Below, piece by piece: positions 44,346 to 52,338 of a DNA stretch of 64,000 bases. Below the pieces are notes generated by a model. The model did no database searches. It was not told where the DNA came from and saw only the letters and a list, made by a program, of their open reading frames with translations. Each line of letters starts with the position of its first letter. Within the stretch, counting starts at the first letter, position 1. Made by a program: the position numbers and the translations under genes. The stretch is from JACQFK01 sp041482015 (GTDB lineage Bacteria; Planctomycetota; MHYJ01; JACPRB01): NCBI GenBank assembly GCA_041482015.1, contig JBGPCZ010000006.1, positions 1 through 64,000 on the forward strand, written 5' to 3'.

Positions 44346-44389
44346 TTCCGGCGGATCCGTCCGTCCCTATATAGAAGGCCAGCGATTAG

Positions 44390-44418
44390 TGGACACGCTC
44401 CGGGGCGGGGCCTATAAT
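44390..44418 (+). promoter_or_regulatory. Consensus sigma-70 promoter of the HEAT-repeat gene
   Basis: TGGACA and TATAAT are separated by 17 nt, the second-best match to consensus in the window. The leader is about 40 nt and contains GGAG. Confidence 0.7.
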
Positions 44419-44465
44419 TTCGGACTGGTCTGGCGGGCACTGGGGGCTTATTGTCGGAGCACACC

Positions 44466-47213
44466 ATGAAGAGGACTCTCTCGCTGTTGGCCCTGGCGGC
44501 GTTCGCGACGGCCGCCCTCGCGCAGGAGGACCCCGACCGTCGGAAGAACGCGGCGGCCCTCTACAACGACGGCCTCCGCGCGGAGACCCAGCCGCCGATC
44601 AACCTCGCGGTGGCCATCACCAAGTACGCCAAGGCCATCACCGTGGCCGACAAGGAGGGCAACAAGGAGGTCGGCGCCGCCGCCACCGCCCACGCCGCGA
44701 TCTGCAACGAGAAGCTCGATCCCGAGAACATCACCGAGGCGCTCGCCAAGTGGAAGGACGCCTCCGAGAAGTTCGGCGACGACGCCTACTGGGGCCCGAA
44801 GGCCAAGAACAAGACCACCTGGAAAGGCGTCGACCTCTACCTCGAGAAACTGCACGCCCAGCTCGATTCGTGGCGGGTGCTGAACAGCCGGGTCCCCTCG
44901 GAGCTGGCCGAGAAGAAGACCGCCACGCTCGAGAAGATCAAGGCCGTCGCGGCCGACAAGGAGGCGATCCCCGGCCTCCTCTGGGGCCTTCAGCATCCCG
45001 ACGAGGTCATCCGCGACTTCGCCTCCGCCCACCTCGCGGACGTGGTCGACGACGGCGGCATCGCCGCCGTCATCGCCAAGCTCAACGACGCCAGCGCCGA
45101 GGGGCGCGCGGGCGCGTCCCTCGCCCTCCAGAAGATCTACAAGAAGTTCAACGAGGCCGCCGCCCTCGACCAGCGCGCGAGCAACATCGAGCGCGACACC
45201 AACGTCCCCTTCAACGGCACCGACAAGCCGAAGGCCAGCATGGACAAGCTGAAAGCCGAGGCCGGCAAGCTCAAGGACAAGGCGAACGAGATCCGCCACA
45301 ACATCCCCGCCAATCTCGCCACGGCCGACATCCAGGGCGCGCTCGAGAAGATCCTCAGCGACGAAAACGCCAAGCCCCAGGCCCGGCGCGAAGCCGCCGG
45401 CGCGCTCCTCTGGATCGGCCAGATCTCCGGCGGGTTGACCGACGCGCTCGTCAAGGGCATGGACAGCAAGGACCGGAACGTCCGCGAGGCGTGCTGCCGC
45501 GCGGGCGGCGGCGTGAACACCGCGATCAGCACCGACAAGCACAAGCTCGCCGACCGTCTCATGAAGGCCGTCATGGACGAGCCCGCCAAGGGCGAGAGCC
45601 GCGAGAGCGCCGACTGGCCCAACGACGAAGCCGTCCGCCAGGCCTCCTGCGAGGCGCTGGAGCAGATCGCGCTCGTGAAGACGCTTCCGGCCCTCATCAA
45701 GGCGCTCGATGACAACGACACCCGCGTCCGTCACGCCGCCTTCCAGGCGCTCAAGAACATCACCGAGCGCGACTTCGCCTATGAGAAGGATGAGAAGGGC
45801 GGCGACAAGACCTACGAGCCCGACAAGCCCCTCGAGGAGCGCAAGAAGGCGAAAGCCAAGTGGGACGAGTGGTGGACGCAGACGAAGGGCGTGGTCGTCC
45901 TCGTCGAGCGCTTCTGGCGTTTCCAGTCCCGCTCCACGGACGCCAGCGCCATTAGGCTCTTCGACCCCGCGGGGTTCCTCAAGGAAGTCGAGTCGCGCAA
46001 GTGGACCTCGAGCGATCCGAAGGCCGACGAGGACCGCGCCAAGCGCATCATCGAGGAGTTCCAGAAGATCAAGGACGTCTTCGTCCAGGACGCGGTCGAT
46101 CTTGGCCCGGATGCCCTCGACAACCTGCTCGTGTTCATCGGCGGCGAGGTCGAGAAGGAGAAGAACGCCAATCCCGCCACGCGGTACTTCGTGGCGGAGG
46201 CCTGCGCCAGGCTGGGCGGCGTGGAGAAGATCGTCGCGAAGGCCACGGGCGGCGAGACCGCCGCCAAGAAGGCCGGCGCCGTGACCGCGATCGGGTTCCT
46301 CGCCAAGGACAAGGTGGACGAATCGTGCCGCGACGCGCTCACCCGCGCCCTGGGCGCCCCCGAACCCGAGATCAAGGAAGCGGCCGCCAAGTCGCTCGGC
46401 AAGGTCGGGAACGACGCCAGCGCCTCCCCGCTCACCACCGCGGCCTCGGACGGGACCCGCGTGGAGGTCCAGCTGGCGGCGCTCCGCGCCCTCGCCCTCC
46501 TCCATCCCAAGAATTCCGACACGGTGAAGGCGCTCGGCGAACTCGTGGCCGACGAGCCCGACGGCGGCGCCGCCGGCAAGAAGTCGCGCGACAAGTACGT
46601 TCGCGAATACGCCACCGATGCGCTGGGTGCGATCGGCGACGCGGCGGCCATGCCGTCCCTCCTCCGCGCCTGCCGCGACGAGATGAAGAACGTCCGCGAG
46701 GCCGCCCGGATCGCGGTCCAGAAGGTCTCGGAATCGGACAAGAAGGCCGCCGGCGAAGCCTGCCTCGCCGTCCTCCGGGACGAGCATCGGAAGGTGGACG
46801 ACCGTAGCGGCGCGGCGCTCGCGATCGGCTACATGGGCGACCCCGGCCTGGGCAAGGAGCTCGGCCTCCGGCTGCGCGACCCCGCCCCTCCCCGCAAGCT
46901 CAGGGACCAGGACCCCGGCGTCCGGATCAAGCTTTGCGAAGCGATGGGCAACATGGGCGCCAAGGGGAAGACGAAGGGCGTGGTAGGCCCCCTGCTGGCG
47001 GCGCTTAGCGATGGCGAGGAGACCGAGGCCGTGCGCGTAGCCGCCTACAAGGGGTTGAAGGGGATCTACGACATCGACCCCGAGGCCGAGGGGGCCGCTC
47101 CCGACGTCAAGGACAAGAAGTTCAACTACGGCGACCCGGCCGCGATCCGCGCCGAGGCGATCAATAAATGGAAGGCGTTCGCCGACCCGGAAAAGCTTCC
47201 CGACACCCAGTAG
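44466..47213 (+). CDS. Exported HEAT-repeat protein
   Basis: The 915-residue protein has a signal peptide (1-20). It is built mostly from HEAT-like alpha-helical repeats, for example around ALIKALDDNDTRVRHAAFQAL and GAPEPEIKEAAAKSLGKVG, with a long charged helix near residues 250-290. Such repeats form protein-binding solenoids. It is exported, so it would scaffold periplasmic or surface proteins. The start is the ATG; a TTG five codons upstream is less likely. A strong promoter and a perfect terminator make it a single-gene unit. No function is known. Confidence 0.85.
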   Translation: MKRTLSLLALAAFATAALAQEDPDRRKNAAALYNDGLRAETQPPINLAVAITKYAKAITVADKEGNKEVGAAATAHAAICNEKLDPENITEALAKWKDASEKFGDDAYWGPKAKNKTTWKGVDLYLEKLHAQLDSWRVLNSRVPSELAEKKTATLEKIKAVAADKEAIPGLLWGLQHPDEVIRDFASAHLADVVDDGGIAAVIAKLNDASAEGRAGASLALQKIYKKFNEAAALDQRASNIERDTNVPFNGTDKPKASMDKLKAEAGKLKDKANEIRHNIPANLATADIQGALEKILSDENAKPQARREAAGALLWIGQISGGLTDALVKGMDSKDRNVREACCRAGGGVNTAISTDKHKLADRLMKAVMDEPAKGESRESADWPNDEAVRQASCEALEQIALVKTLPALIKALDDNDTRVRHAAFQALKNITERDFAYEKDEKGGDKTYEPDKPLEERKKAKAKWDEWWTQTKGVVVLVERFWRFQSRSTDASAIRLFDPAGFLKEVESRKWTSSDPKADEDRAKRIIEEFQKIKDVFVQDAVDLGPDALDNLLVFIGGEVEKEKNANPATRYFVAEACARLGGVEKIVAKATGGETAAKKAGAVTAIGFLAKDKVDESCRDALTRALGAPEPEIKEAAAKSLGKVGNDASASPLTTAASDGTRVEVQLAALRALALLHPKNSDTVKALGELVADEPDGGAAGKKSRDKYVREYATDALGAIGDAAAMPSLLRACRDEMKNVREAARIAVQKVSESDKKAAGEACLAVLRDEHRKVDDRSGAALAIGYMGDPGLGKELGLRLRDPAPPRKLRDQDPGVRIKLCEAMGNMGAKGKTKGVVGPLLAALSDGEETEAVRVAAYKGLKGIYDIDPEAEGAAPDVKDKKFNYGDPAAIRAEAINKWKAFADPEKLPDTQ

Positions 47214-47234
47214 AACCGGCGATTATCATGGAAG

Positions 47235-47264
47235 GGCCCCCGTATCCCGGGGGCCTTTTCTTTT
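47235..47264 (+). terminator. Rho-independent terminator of the HEAT-repeat gene
   Basis: Perfect 8-bp arms GGCCCCCG/CGGGGGCC, TATCC loop, then TTTTCTTTT. Confidence 0.88.
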
Positions 47265-47311
47265 GGAGATCACGAGATGATGCGAGATGGGGTGATTCCT
47301 CTGTGACCGAT

Positions 47312-47360
47312 CTCTTTATCCCCTCTCATCTCTCTATCTCCTGTTATCTCCCTATCTCCT
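47312..47360. repeat. Degenerate TATCTCC-type low-complexity stretch
   Basis: Pyrimidine-rich near-copies of CTATCTCC run up to the next start codon. Similar to 29096-29141. It leaves no Shine-Dalgarno before the FAH gene; its CTCC repeats are complementary to a Shine-Dalgarno sequence rather than like one. Confidence 0.5.
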
Positions 47361-47361
47361 C

Positions 47362-48237
47362 ATGAGATACTGCACCTTCCAGCACGGCAACCGCACGGCC
47401 GCCGGGTTGATCAGCGGGGGGCTGGTCTACGATCTCCAGGCCTGCTTCTTCAAGTCGTTCAAGCGGCCCTTCAAGTTCCGCGACCTCCTGGCGTTCCTGG
47501 AGGCGGACGGGCTCGAAAAGCTTCCCCAGCTCGATCTCAAGGCGCTCGCGAACGACCGGGAGGCCTGCCTGCCGATCCGCGAGGCGAAGTTGAAGGCGCC
47601 CATCCTCCGTCCCCCGAAGATCATCTGCGTCGGGCTCAACTACAAGGGCCACGCGGCCGAGCAGAAGCTGGAGCCGCCCGCGACGCCCATGCTCTTCGCC
47701 AAGGCGTCGAACATCGTGATCGGCCCGGGCGACGAGATCCGCATCCCCTACCCGATTTCCGAGCAGGTCGACTACGAGTGCGAGCTCGGCGTGGTGATCG
47801 GGACGCCGGGATACCGGATCCCGAGGTCCGACGCGCTCCATCACATCTTCGGATACACGGTCGTGAACGACGTGACCGCGCGGGACATCCAGCGCGGCGA
47901 CAAGCAGTGGTTCCGCGGGAAGAGCATGGATACGTTCGCCCCGATGGGCCCGTGGATCGTCAGCCCCGACGAGATGGACGCCGCAAATGCGGCCGTCTCG
48001 CTCAAGGTGAACGGCGACATCCGCCAGAAATCGAACACGAACGACCTCATTTTCAACGTCCCGTATCTCGTGGAGTTCATCAGCGCCGCATTCCCGCTGG
48101 AGGTGGGCGACGTGATCTCCACGGGGACCCCGTCGGGAGTCGGGATGTTCATGACGCCGCCCCGCTGGCTGAAGAAGGGGGACCGCGTCGAGGCGACGAT
48201 CGAAGGGATCGGCACCCTGGAGAACCCCGTCGTATGA
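47362..48237 (+). CDS. Fumarylacetoacetate hydrolase family protein
   Basis: The 291-residue protein has the FAH-fold blocks: CVGLNYKGHAAE, the metal-site YECELGVVIG and GYTVVNDVTARDIQ, KSMDTFAPMGPW, and near the end STGTPSGVGMF. Members hydrolyse or isomerise 2-oxo acids with a divalent metal. The start ATG directly follows a polypyrimidine tract and lacks a Shine-Dalgarno. The substrate is not known. Confidence 0.9.
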   Translation: MRYCTFQHGNRTAAGLISGGLVYDLQACFFKSFKRPFKFRDLLAFLEADGLEKLPQLDLKALANDREACLPIREAKLKAPILRPPKIICVGLNYKGHAAEQKLEPPATPMLFAKASNIVIGPGDEIRIPYPISEQVDYECELGVVIGTPGYRIPRSDALHHIFGYTVVNDVTARDIQRGDKQWFRGKSMDTFAPMGPWIVSPDEMDAANAAVSLKVNGDIRQKSNTNDLIFNVPYLVEFISAAFPLEVGDVISTGTPSGVGMFMTPPRWLKKGDRVEATIEGIGTLENPVV

Positions 48238-48249
48238 GCCGGACGGCGC

Positions 48250-48278
48250 TTGCAAAGAGGCGGCCTCCCGCGGATAAT
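48250..48278 (+). promoter_or_regulatory. Promoter of the HNH gene
   Basis: TTGCAA and GATAAT are separated by 17 nt, and the -10 box ends 12 nt before the ATG, the same arrangement as for the FHA gene at 42680. Confidence 0.5.
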
Positions 48279-48290
48279 GACCGTAGAACC

Positions 48291-48941
48291 ATGGACGACA
48301 GCGGTCCAGTAACCCACCTCCCCCGTGAACATCCGCTATCCTCGAGCGTGCTGGTCCTGAACCGGAACTACACGGCCGTCCGCATCGTCTCGGCCCGCCG
48401 CGCCTTCGCCCTGCTCTGCAAGAACTTCGCCGAGGTCATCGACAACCACGACACCGACTTCGCCACGTTCGACTTCGCCGCGTGGATCGACCACTCGCAG
48501 GAGCACCGGCAGAGGCCCGTGAGCCACGACCAGTTCGTCATGACCCCCCGCTTCGCGATCGTCGTGCCCCGCGTGATCCGCCTGATGACGTACGACAAGG
48601 TGCCCAAGCGGGAGGTCAAGTTCAGCCGCCGCAACATCCTCGCCCGCGACGAGAACCGCTGCCAGTATTGCGCCAAGAAGCTTTCGGCCTCGCAGCTCTC
48701 GCTCGACCACGTGACGCCGAAGTCGCGCGGCGGCAAGTCGACGTGGACGAACGTCGTCGCGTCCTGCAACCCGTGCAACACGCGCAAGGGCGGACGGATG
48801 CCGTGGGAGGCGTCGATGAAGCTCCGCAAGATCCCCGCCATCCCGCGCAAGAACCCCGCGCTCGCCGACAAGATCCAGCTGGGGCGCTACCGCGTGTGGC
48901 GCCATTTCCTCGGCGACGGGGAGATGGCGATCGACGCGTGA
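48291..48941 (+). CDS. HNH endonuclease-family protein
   Basis: The 216-residue protein has an HNH domain with a zinc-binding CQYCAKKL and CNPCNTRKGG around the catalytic LDHVTPKSRGG, the form often found in McrA-like or free-standing HNH proteins. No methylase or partner restriction gene is next to it, and it lacks a phage context, so a housekeeping repair or RNA/DNA processing role is possible. The longer open frame upstream lies within the FAH gene and is rejected. Confidence 0.88.
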   Translation: MDDSGPVTHLPREHPLSSSVLVLNRNYTAVRIVSARRAFALLCKNFAEVIDNHDTDFATFDFAAWIDHSQEHRQRPVSHDQFVMTPRFAIVVPRVIRLMTYDKVPKREVKFSRRNILARDENRCQYCAKKLSASQLSLDHVTPKSRGGKSTWTNVVASCNPCNTRKGGRMPWEASMKLRKIPAIPRKNPALADKIQLGRYRVWRHFLGDGEMAIDA

Positions 48942-49111
48942 AGGGGTTGAGGCGGACCCTCCTGCTCCTGCTGCCCCTTAGCCTGGGCGGCTGCCAGATG
49001 TTCGGCGCGCTCAGCCAGAGCGTGGGCTCGGTCCTGGCGACCGCGATCTCCCTCGCCCTGGTCGCCGCCCCCTTCGTCCTCTCCTACTACCTCTACAAGC
49101 GAGGCCACTGA
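48938..49111 (+). CDS. Small lipoprotein, unknown function
   Basis: This is a 57-residue protein from a GTG that overlaps the HNH stop (GTGA). Residues 1-19 form a lipoprotein signal with the GGC lipobox (LSLGGC). A hydrophobic segment (TAISLALVAAPFVLSYYL) follows and ends in KRGH. It is coupled to the HNH gene and ends 12 bp from the convergent hisIE gene. No family was recognised. Confidence 0.6.
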   Translation: MKGLRRTLLLLLPLSLGGCQMFGALSQSVGSVLATAISLALVAAPFVLSYYLYKRGH

Positions 49112-49123
49112 TCCCAGGCGCGC

Positions 49124-49690
49124 CTACCGCCGCCGGCCTTCGAGCACTTTCTCCACCGCTTCGAAGGGGAGCCCCGCCTCGAAGAGCACCAGCAGGTAGT
49201 GGTAGAGCACGTCGGCCGCCTCCTCGGCGATCTCCGACCGCTTCCCGGACCGCACCGCCATCTCCAGTTCGCAGACCTCCTCGACAAGCTTGCGCCGCAG
49301 GCGCGGCGCGTCGTCGAGCAGCGCGTTGGTGTACGAGCCCTTCTTCGGCTTCCGCTTCCGCTCCGCGAAGATCCCGAGCAGCTCGTCGATCACGCCCCGA
49401 ACGCACCACGGCTTCGCGGTCCAGCAGGTCGCCTTCCCGGTGTGGCACGCGGGGCCGGTCTGCTCGACGCGCGCCAGCAGGGTGTCCCGGTCGCAGTCCC
49501 AGTGCAGGCTCACGAGCTTCTGGACGTGGCCCGACTCCCCGCCCTTCTTCCAGTACTTCCCGCGGGACCGGCTCCAGTAGTGCATGTAGCCGGTCTTCCG
49601 TGTCCGCCGGAGCGCCTCGGCATCCGTCCAGGCCATCATGAGGACGTCGTTGGTGCGCACGTCCTGGGCGATCACCGGGATGAGTTTCAT
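49124..49690 (-). CDS. hisIE: Bifunctional phosphoribosyl-AMP cyclohydrolase / phosphoribosyl-ATP pyrophosphohydrolase
   Basis: The 188-residue fusion carries HisI at about 1-95 (YWSRSRGKYWKKGGESGHVQ read in parts, DCDRDTLLARVEQTGPACHTG) and HisE at about 100-188 (LRRKLVEEVCELEMA, EIAEEAADVLYHYLL). It catalyses the second and third steps of histidine synthesis. It is last in the his operon; the ATG overlaps the hisF stop (ATGA). Confidence 0.93.
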   Translation of the reverse strand: MKLIPVIAQDVRTNDVLMMAWTDAEALRRTRKTGYMHYWSRSRGKYWKKGGESGHVQKLVSLHWDCDRDTLLARVEQTGPACHTGKATCWTAKPWCVRGVIDELLGIFAERKRKPKKGSYTNALLDDAPRLRRKLVEEVCELEMAVRSGKRSEIAEEAADVLYHYLLVLFEAGLPFEAVEKVLEGRRR

Positions 49691-50439
49691 CGGACGAGCA
49701 CTCCCTTCTGGCGGAGCAGCTCCTTCACCGCCTTCACCGTCGTCGTTCCGTAGTGGAAGATCGATGCGGCGAGCGCCGCGTCGGCACGGCCGCGTGTCAG
49801 GACGTCGTGGATGTGCTCGGCCGACCCGCAGCCGCCGGAGGCGATCACCGGGATCGACACCGCCTCGGCCACGGCCGCCGTCACCTCGAGGTCGTAACCG
49901 CTCGTCGTCCCGTCCGCGTCGATGCTGGTCAGGAGGATCTCCCCCGCGCCAAGCTCCGCGACCTTCCTCGCCCACTCGACCGTGTCTAGCCCCGTCGGCT
50001 TCGACCCCGCGTGCGTGAAGACGCGGTTCGCCCCGCCCTCGCGCTTCGTGTCGATCGCGACCACGACGCATTGCGAGCCGAAATCGCGGGCCGCCTCGGT
50101 GATGATCGACGGCGTCTGCACCGCCGCCGTGTTGATCGAGACCTTGTCCGCCCCGGCCCGAAGCGTCGCCTTGACGTCCTCGTAGGCGCGGATGCCGCCG
50201 CCGATCGTGAGCGGGATGAAGAGCCGCTCCGCCGTGCGGCGGGCGATGTCGTGCATCGTCTTGCGCGCCTCGAGCGTCGCCGTGATGTCGAGGAAAACGA
50301 CCTCGTCCGCCCCCTCCTGCTCGTACCGCTCGGCGAGCGAGGGCGGATCGCCCACGTCGGCCAGGTTCTGGAACTGGACCCCTTTGACCACGCGCCCGTT
50401 TTTCACATCCAGGCAGGGGATGATGCGCTTGGTCAGCAT
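49687..50439 (-). CDS. hisF: Imidazole glycerol phosphate synthase, cyclase subunit
   Basis: The 250-residue TIM barrel has the catalytic aspartates in RIIPCLDVKNG (Asp11) and VVVAIDTKREGG, and the phosphate loops TIGGGIRA and ASGGCGSAEH. It works with HisH. It is separated from hisB by 46 nt that contain a perfect hairpin repeat (50448-50478). The hairpin base is 8 nt before the ATG, so no ordinary Shine-Dalgarno is available outside it. Confidence 0.95.
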   Translation of the reverse strand: MLTKRIIPCLDVKNGRVVKGVQFQNLADVGDPPSLAERYEQEGADEVVFLDITATLEARKTMHDIARRTAERLFIPLTIGGGIRAYEDVKATLRAGADKVSINTAAVQTPSIITEAARDFGSQCVVVAIDTKREGGANRVFTHAGSKPTGLDTVEWARKVAELGAGEILLTSIDADGTTSGYDLEVTAAVAEAVSIPVIASGGCGSAEHIHDVLTRGRADAALAASIFHYGTTTVKAVKELLRQKGVLVR

Positions 50440-50447
50440 TCCCGACT

Positions 50448-50478
50448 GTTACCGAAAGTGCGGCGCACTTTCGGTAAC
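50448..50478. repeat. Hairpin repeat, copy E2 (perfect)
   Basis: A perfect 14-bp stem with arms GTTACCGAAAGTGC and GCACTTTCGGTAAC around a GGC loop. It is located between hisB and hisF inside the his operon. Confidence 0.85.
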
Positions 50479-50485
50479 ACTTTCA

Positions 50486-51031
50486 TCACTTCCACCGGAC
50501 CTTCCCCTTGGTGGATTGCGACCCGGCCGCCGGACGCGTCGCCTGGTGCAGGGCCAGGCCCAGCGCCTTGAAGGTCGCCTCGTTGATGTGGTGGAAGTTC
50601 TTGCCCCGCAAGACGATGCTGTGCAGCGTGATCCGCGCCTCCATGGCGAAACTGCGGAGGAAGTGCTCCAGCATCTCGTCAGGCAGGTCGACGTGGCAGT
50701 ACGGGCGGTCGACGAGATCGACGGCGACCGTGACGAGTGCCTCGTCCATCGGGAGCGTCGCCGAGCCGACCCTCTGGACCGGCCGGCCGCCCAGCGCCTC
50801 CTTGAGCGCCTTCCCCAGCGCGATCCCCACGTCCTCGATGATGTGGTGCCCGAAATCGCCGGAAGCCTTCACGTCGAGGTCGAAGCGGCCGAACCGGGCG
50901 ACCGACTCGAGCATGTGCTTGAGCCACTTGTCCGGGAGGTCGATGGCGTACTTGCCCGTCCCGTCCAGGCCGAGGCGGACCCGAACGTCGGTCTCCTTCG
51001 TCTTGCGGGACAGCTTCTTCGTGCGGCTCAT
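50486..51031 (-). CDS. hisB: Imidazoleglycerol-phosphate dehydratase, divergent form
   Basis: The 181-residue protein keeps the metal-ligand motifs of HisB: KHML, GHHIIEDVG, TLHSIV and FHHINEA. It is diverged: the usual V-D-x-H-HTVED stretch is shortened (GDFGHHIIED) and RHG is RFG. It catalyses the dehydration step of histidine synthesis. Its start overlaps the hisA stop (ATGA). The dehydratase is not fused to a histidinol phosphatase. Confidence 0.88.
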   Translation of the reverse strand: MSRTKKLSRKTKETDVRVRLGLDGTGKYAIDLPDKWLKHMLESVARFGRFDLDVKASGDFGHHIIEDVGIALGKALKEALGGRPVQRVGSATLPMDEALVTVAVDLVDRPYCHVDLPDEMLEHFLRSFAMEARITLHSIVLRGKNFHHINEATFKALGLALHQATRPAAGSQSTKGKVRWK

Positions 51032-51732
51032 CGCGCCATCGCCATCGCTTCCTTCAATCCGAACCGGTTCCGGTAGAGCGCGGAGCCGGCGATGATACCA
51101 AAGGCACCCAGCTCTTTGAAGCGGGCCACATCGTCCAACGACGTCACTCCGCCGGAAAAGACCACGGGCCGCTTCGCCGCGGCCACGATCTCCTTCACCG
51201 GAGCCCAGTCGACGCCCTCACCCCTCCCCTCCACCGCCACGTTCGTGTAGAGGTAGCCCGCGATGGCCAGCGCATCGGCCCGCCGGATGAACTCGACCGC
51301 GTCGACGCCCGCCGTCTCCTGCCAGCCTTTGACCATGATCTCGCGGCCCTTCCCGTCGATCGAGACGACGATGCGCCCCGGGTGGCGGGCCGCCGCCGAC
51401 TCGAGCCACGCCCAGTCCGCGATCGCCTTCGTGCCGACGATGGCCCGCTCCGCCCCCCCATCGAGCACCGCCCCCAGCGCCGCGTCATTCCGCACGCCGC
51501 CGCCCCACTGCACCCGCGCGGGCTTGAGGAGTCCCAGGACGGGCAGGTTCGAGCTCCCCTCTCCGAGGGCGGCGTTGAGGTCGACCACGTGGAGCCATTC
51601 CGCCCCCTCGTCGATCCACCGCTTCGCGATCTCCGCGGGCTTCCCATAGACCGTCTCGACCGAGCGATGCCGCTTCGCCTCCAGCTTGACGACCTCCCCG
51701 TTCCAGAGGTCGATCGCCGGGAAGACGATCAT
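51028..51732 (-). CDS. hisA: Phosphoribosylformimino-5-aminoimidazole carboxamide ribotide isomerase
   Basis: The 234-residue TIM barrel has the catalytic aspartates in FPAIDLWNGEVV and VVSIDGKG, and the phosphate loops QWGGGVRN and FSGGVTS. It is cytoplasmic. The ATG overlaps the hisH stop (ATGA). It ends in a slightly shorter helix than usual. Confidence 0.93.
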   Translation of the reverse strand: MIVFPAIDLWNGEVVKLEAKRHRSVETVYGKPAEIAKRWIDEGAEWLHVVDLNAALGEGSSNLPVLGLLKPARVQWGGGVRNDAALGAVLDGGAERAIVGTKAIADWAWLESAAARHPGRIVVSIDGKGREIMVKGWQETAGVDAVEFIRRADALAIAGYLYTNVAVEGRGEGVDWAPVKEIVAAAKRPVVFSGGVTSLDDVARFKELGAFGIIAGSALYRNRFGLKEAMAMAR

Positions 51733-52334
51733 GCCCGCTCCCTCGCGAACGCGACAAAGTTCTCGATGAGCCGGTAGCCGACCTCGCTCGACTTCTCGGG
51801 GTGGAACTGCACGCCCCACACGTTCTTCGCGATCGAGCTCGCCGCGAAGTTCCCGCCGTAGTCCGTCGTTGCGATGCACGGCTCGGTGCACTCGGACGGC
51901 GCATATGAGTGGACGAAGTAGAAATAGGCGGACGGGGCGACCCCGGCGAACGGCCCCTGCCCCCGGTGCGTGACCGAGTTCCACCCGATGTGCGGAAGCC
52001 GCGCGTGGCGGAGCCGCCGAACGCGGCCCGGGAAGAGCCCGAAGCCCTCGCCCGACCCCTCCTCGCTCGACTCGTAAAGCACCTGCATCCCGATGCAGAC
52101 GGCGAGAGCCGGCAGTCCGGATTCGAACCGCCCTTTGAGCTCGTTCCGGTACGGCGCGATCTGCCTCGCGACCTTCCCGAAGGCGCCGACCCCCGGCAGG
52201 GCGAGCACCCTTGCGGCCACGATCTTCGCGGGCTCCGTCTCCACGGAAACCTCGGCGCCCGCCCGCTCGAACGACTTCTTGAGCGAGTGGATGTTCCCCA
52301 CGCCGTAATCCAGGAGGGTCAGGGGCAGCTTCAC
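51729..52334 (-). CDS. hisH: Imidazole glycerol phosphate synthase, glutaminase subunit
   Basis: The 201-residue glutamine amidotransferase has the nucleophile cysteine in AVCIGMQVLYESSEEG and the His-Glu pair in GVQFHPEKSSE. It supplies ammonia to HisF. It starts with GTG 4 nt after hisD and overlaps hisA. Confidence 0.94.
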   Translation of the reverse strand: MKLPLTLLDYGVGNIHSLKKSFERAGAEVSVETEPAKIVAARVLALPGVGAFGKVARQIAPYRNELKGRFESGLPALAVCIGMQVLYESSEEGSGEGFGLFPGRVRRLRHARLPHIGWNSVTHRGQGPFAGVAPSAYFYFVHSYAPSECTEPCIATTDYGGNFAASSIAKNVWGVQFHPEKSSEVGYRLIENFVAFARERA

Positions 52335-52338
52335 GACG

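Noticed and set aside
44448..46787. 779-codon open frame on the minus strand, antisense to the HEAT-repeat gene
   Set aside because: It is a codon-bias shadow of a GC-rich gene: no family motif, no promoter, and its protein is Gly/Leu/Val/Arg-rich repetitive.
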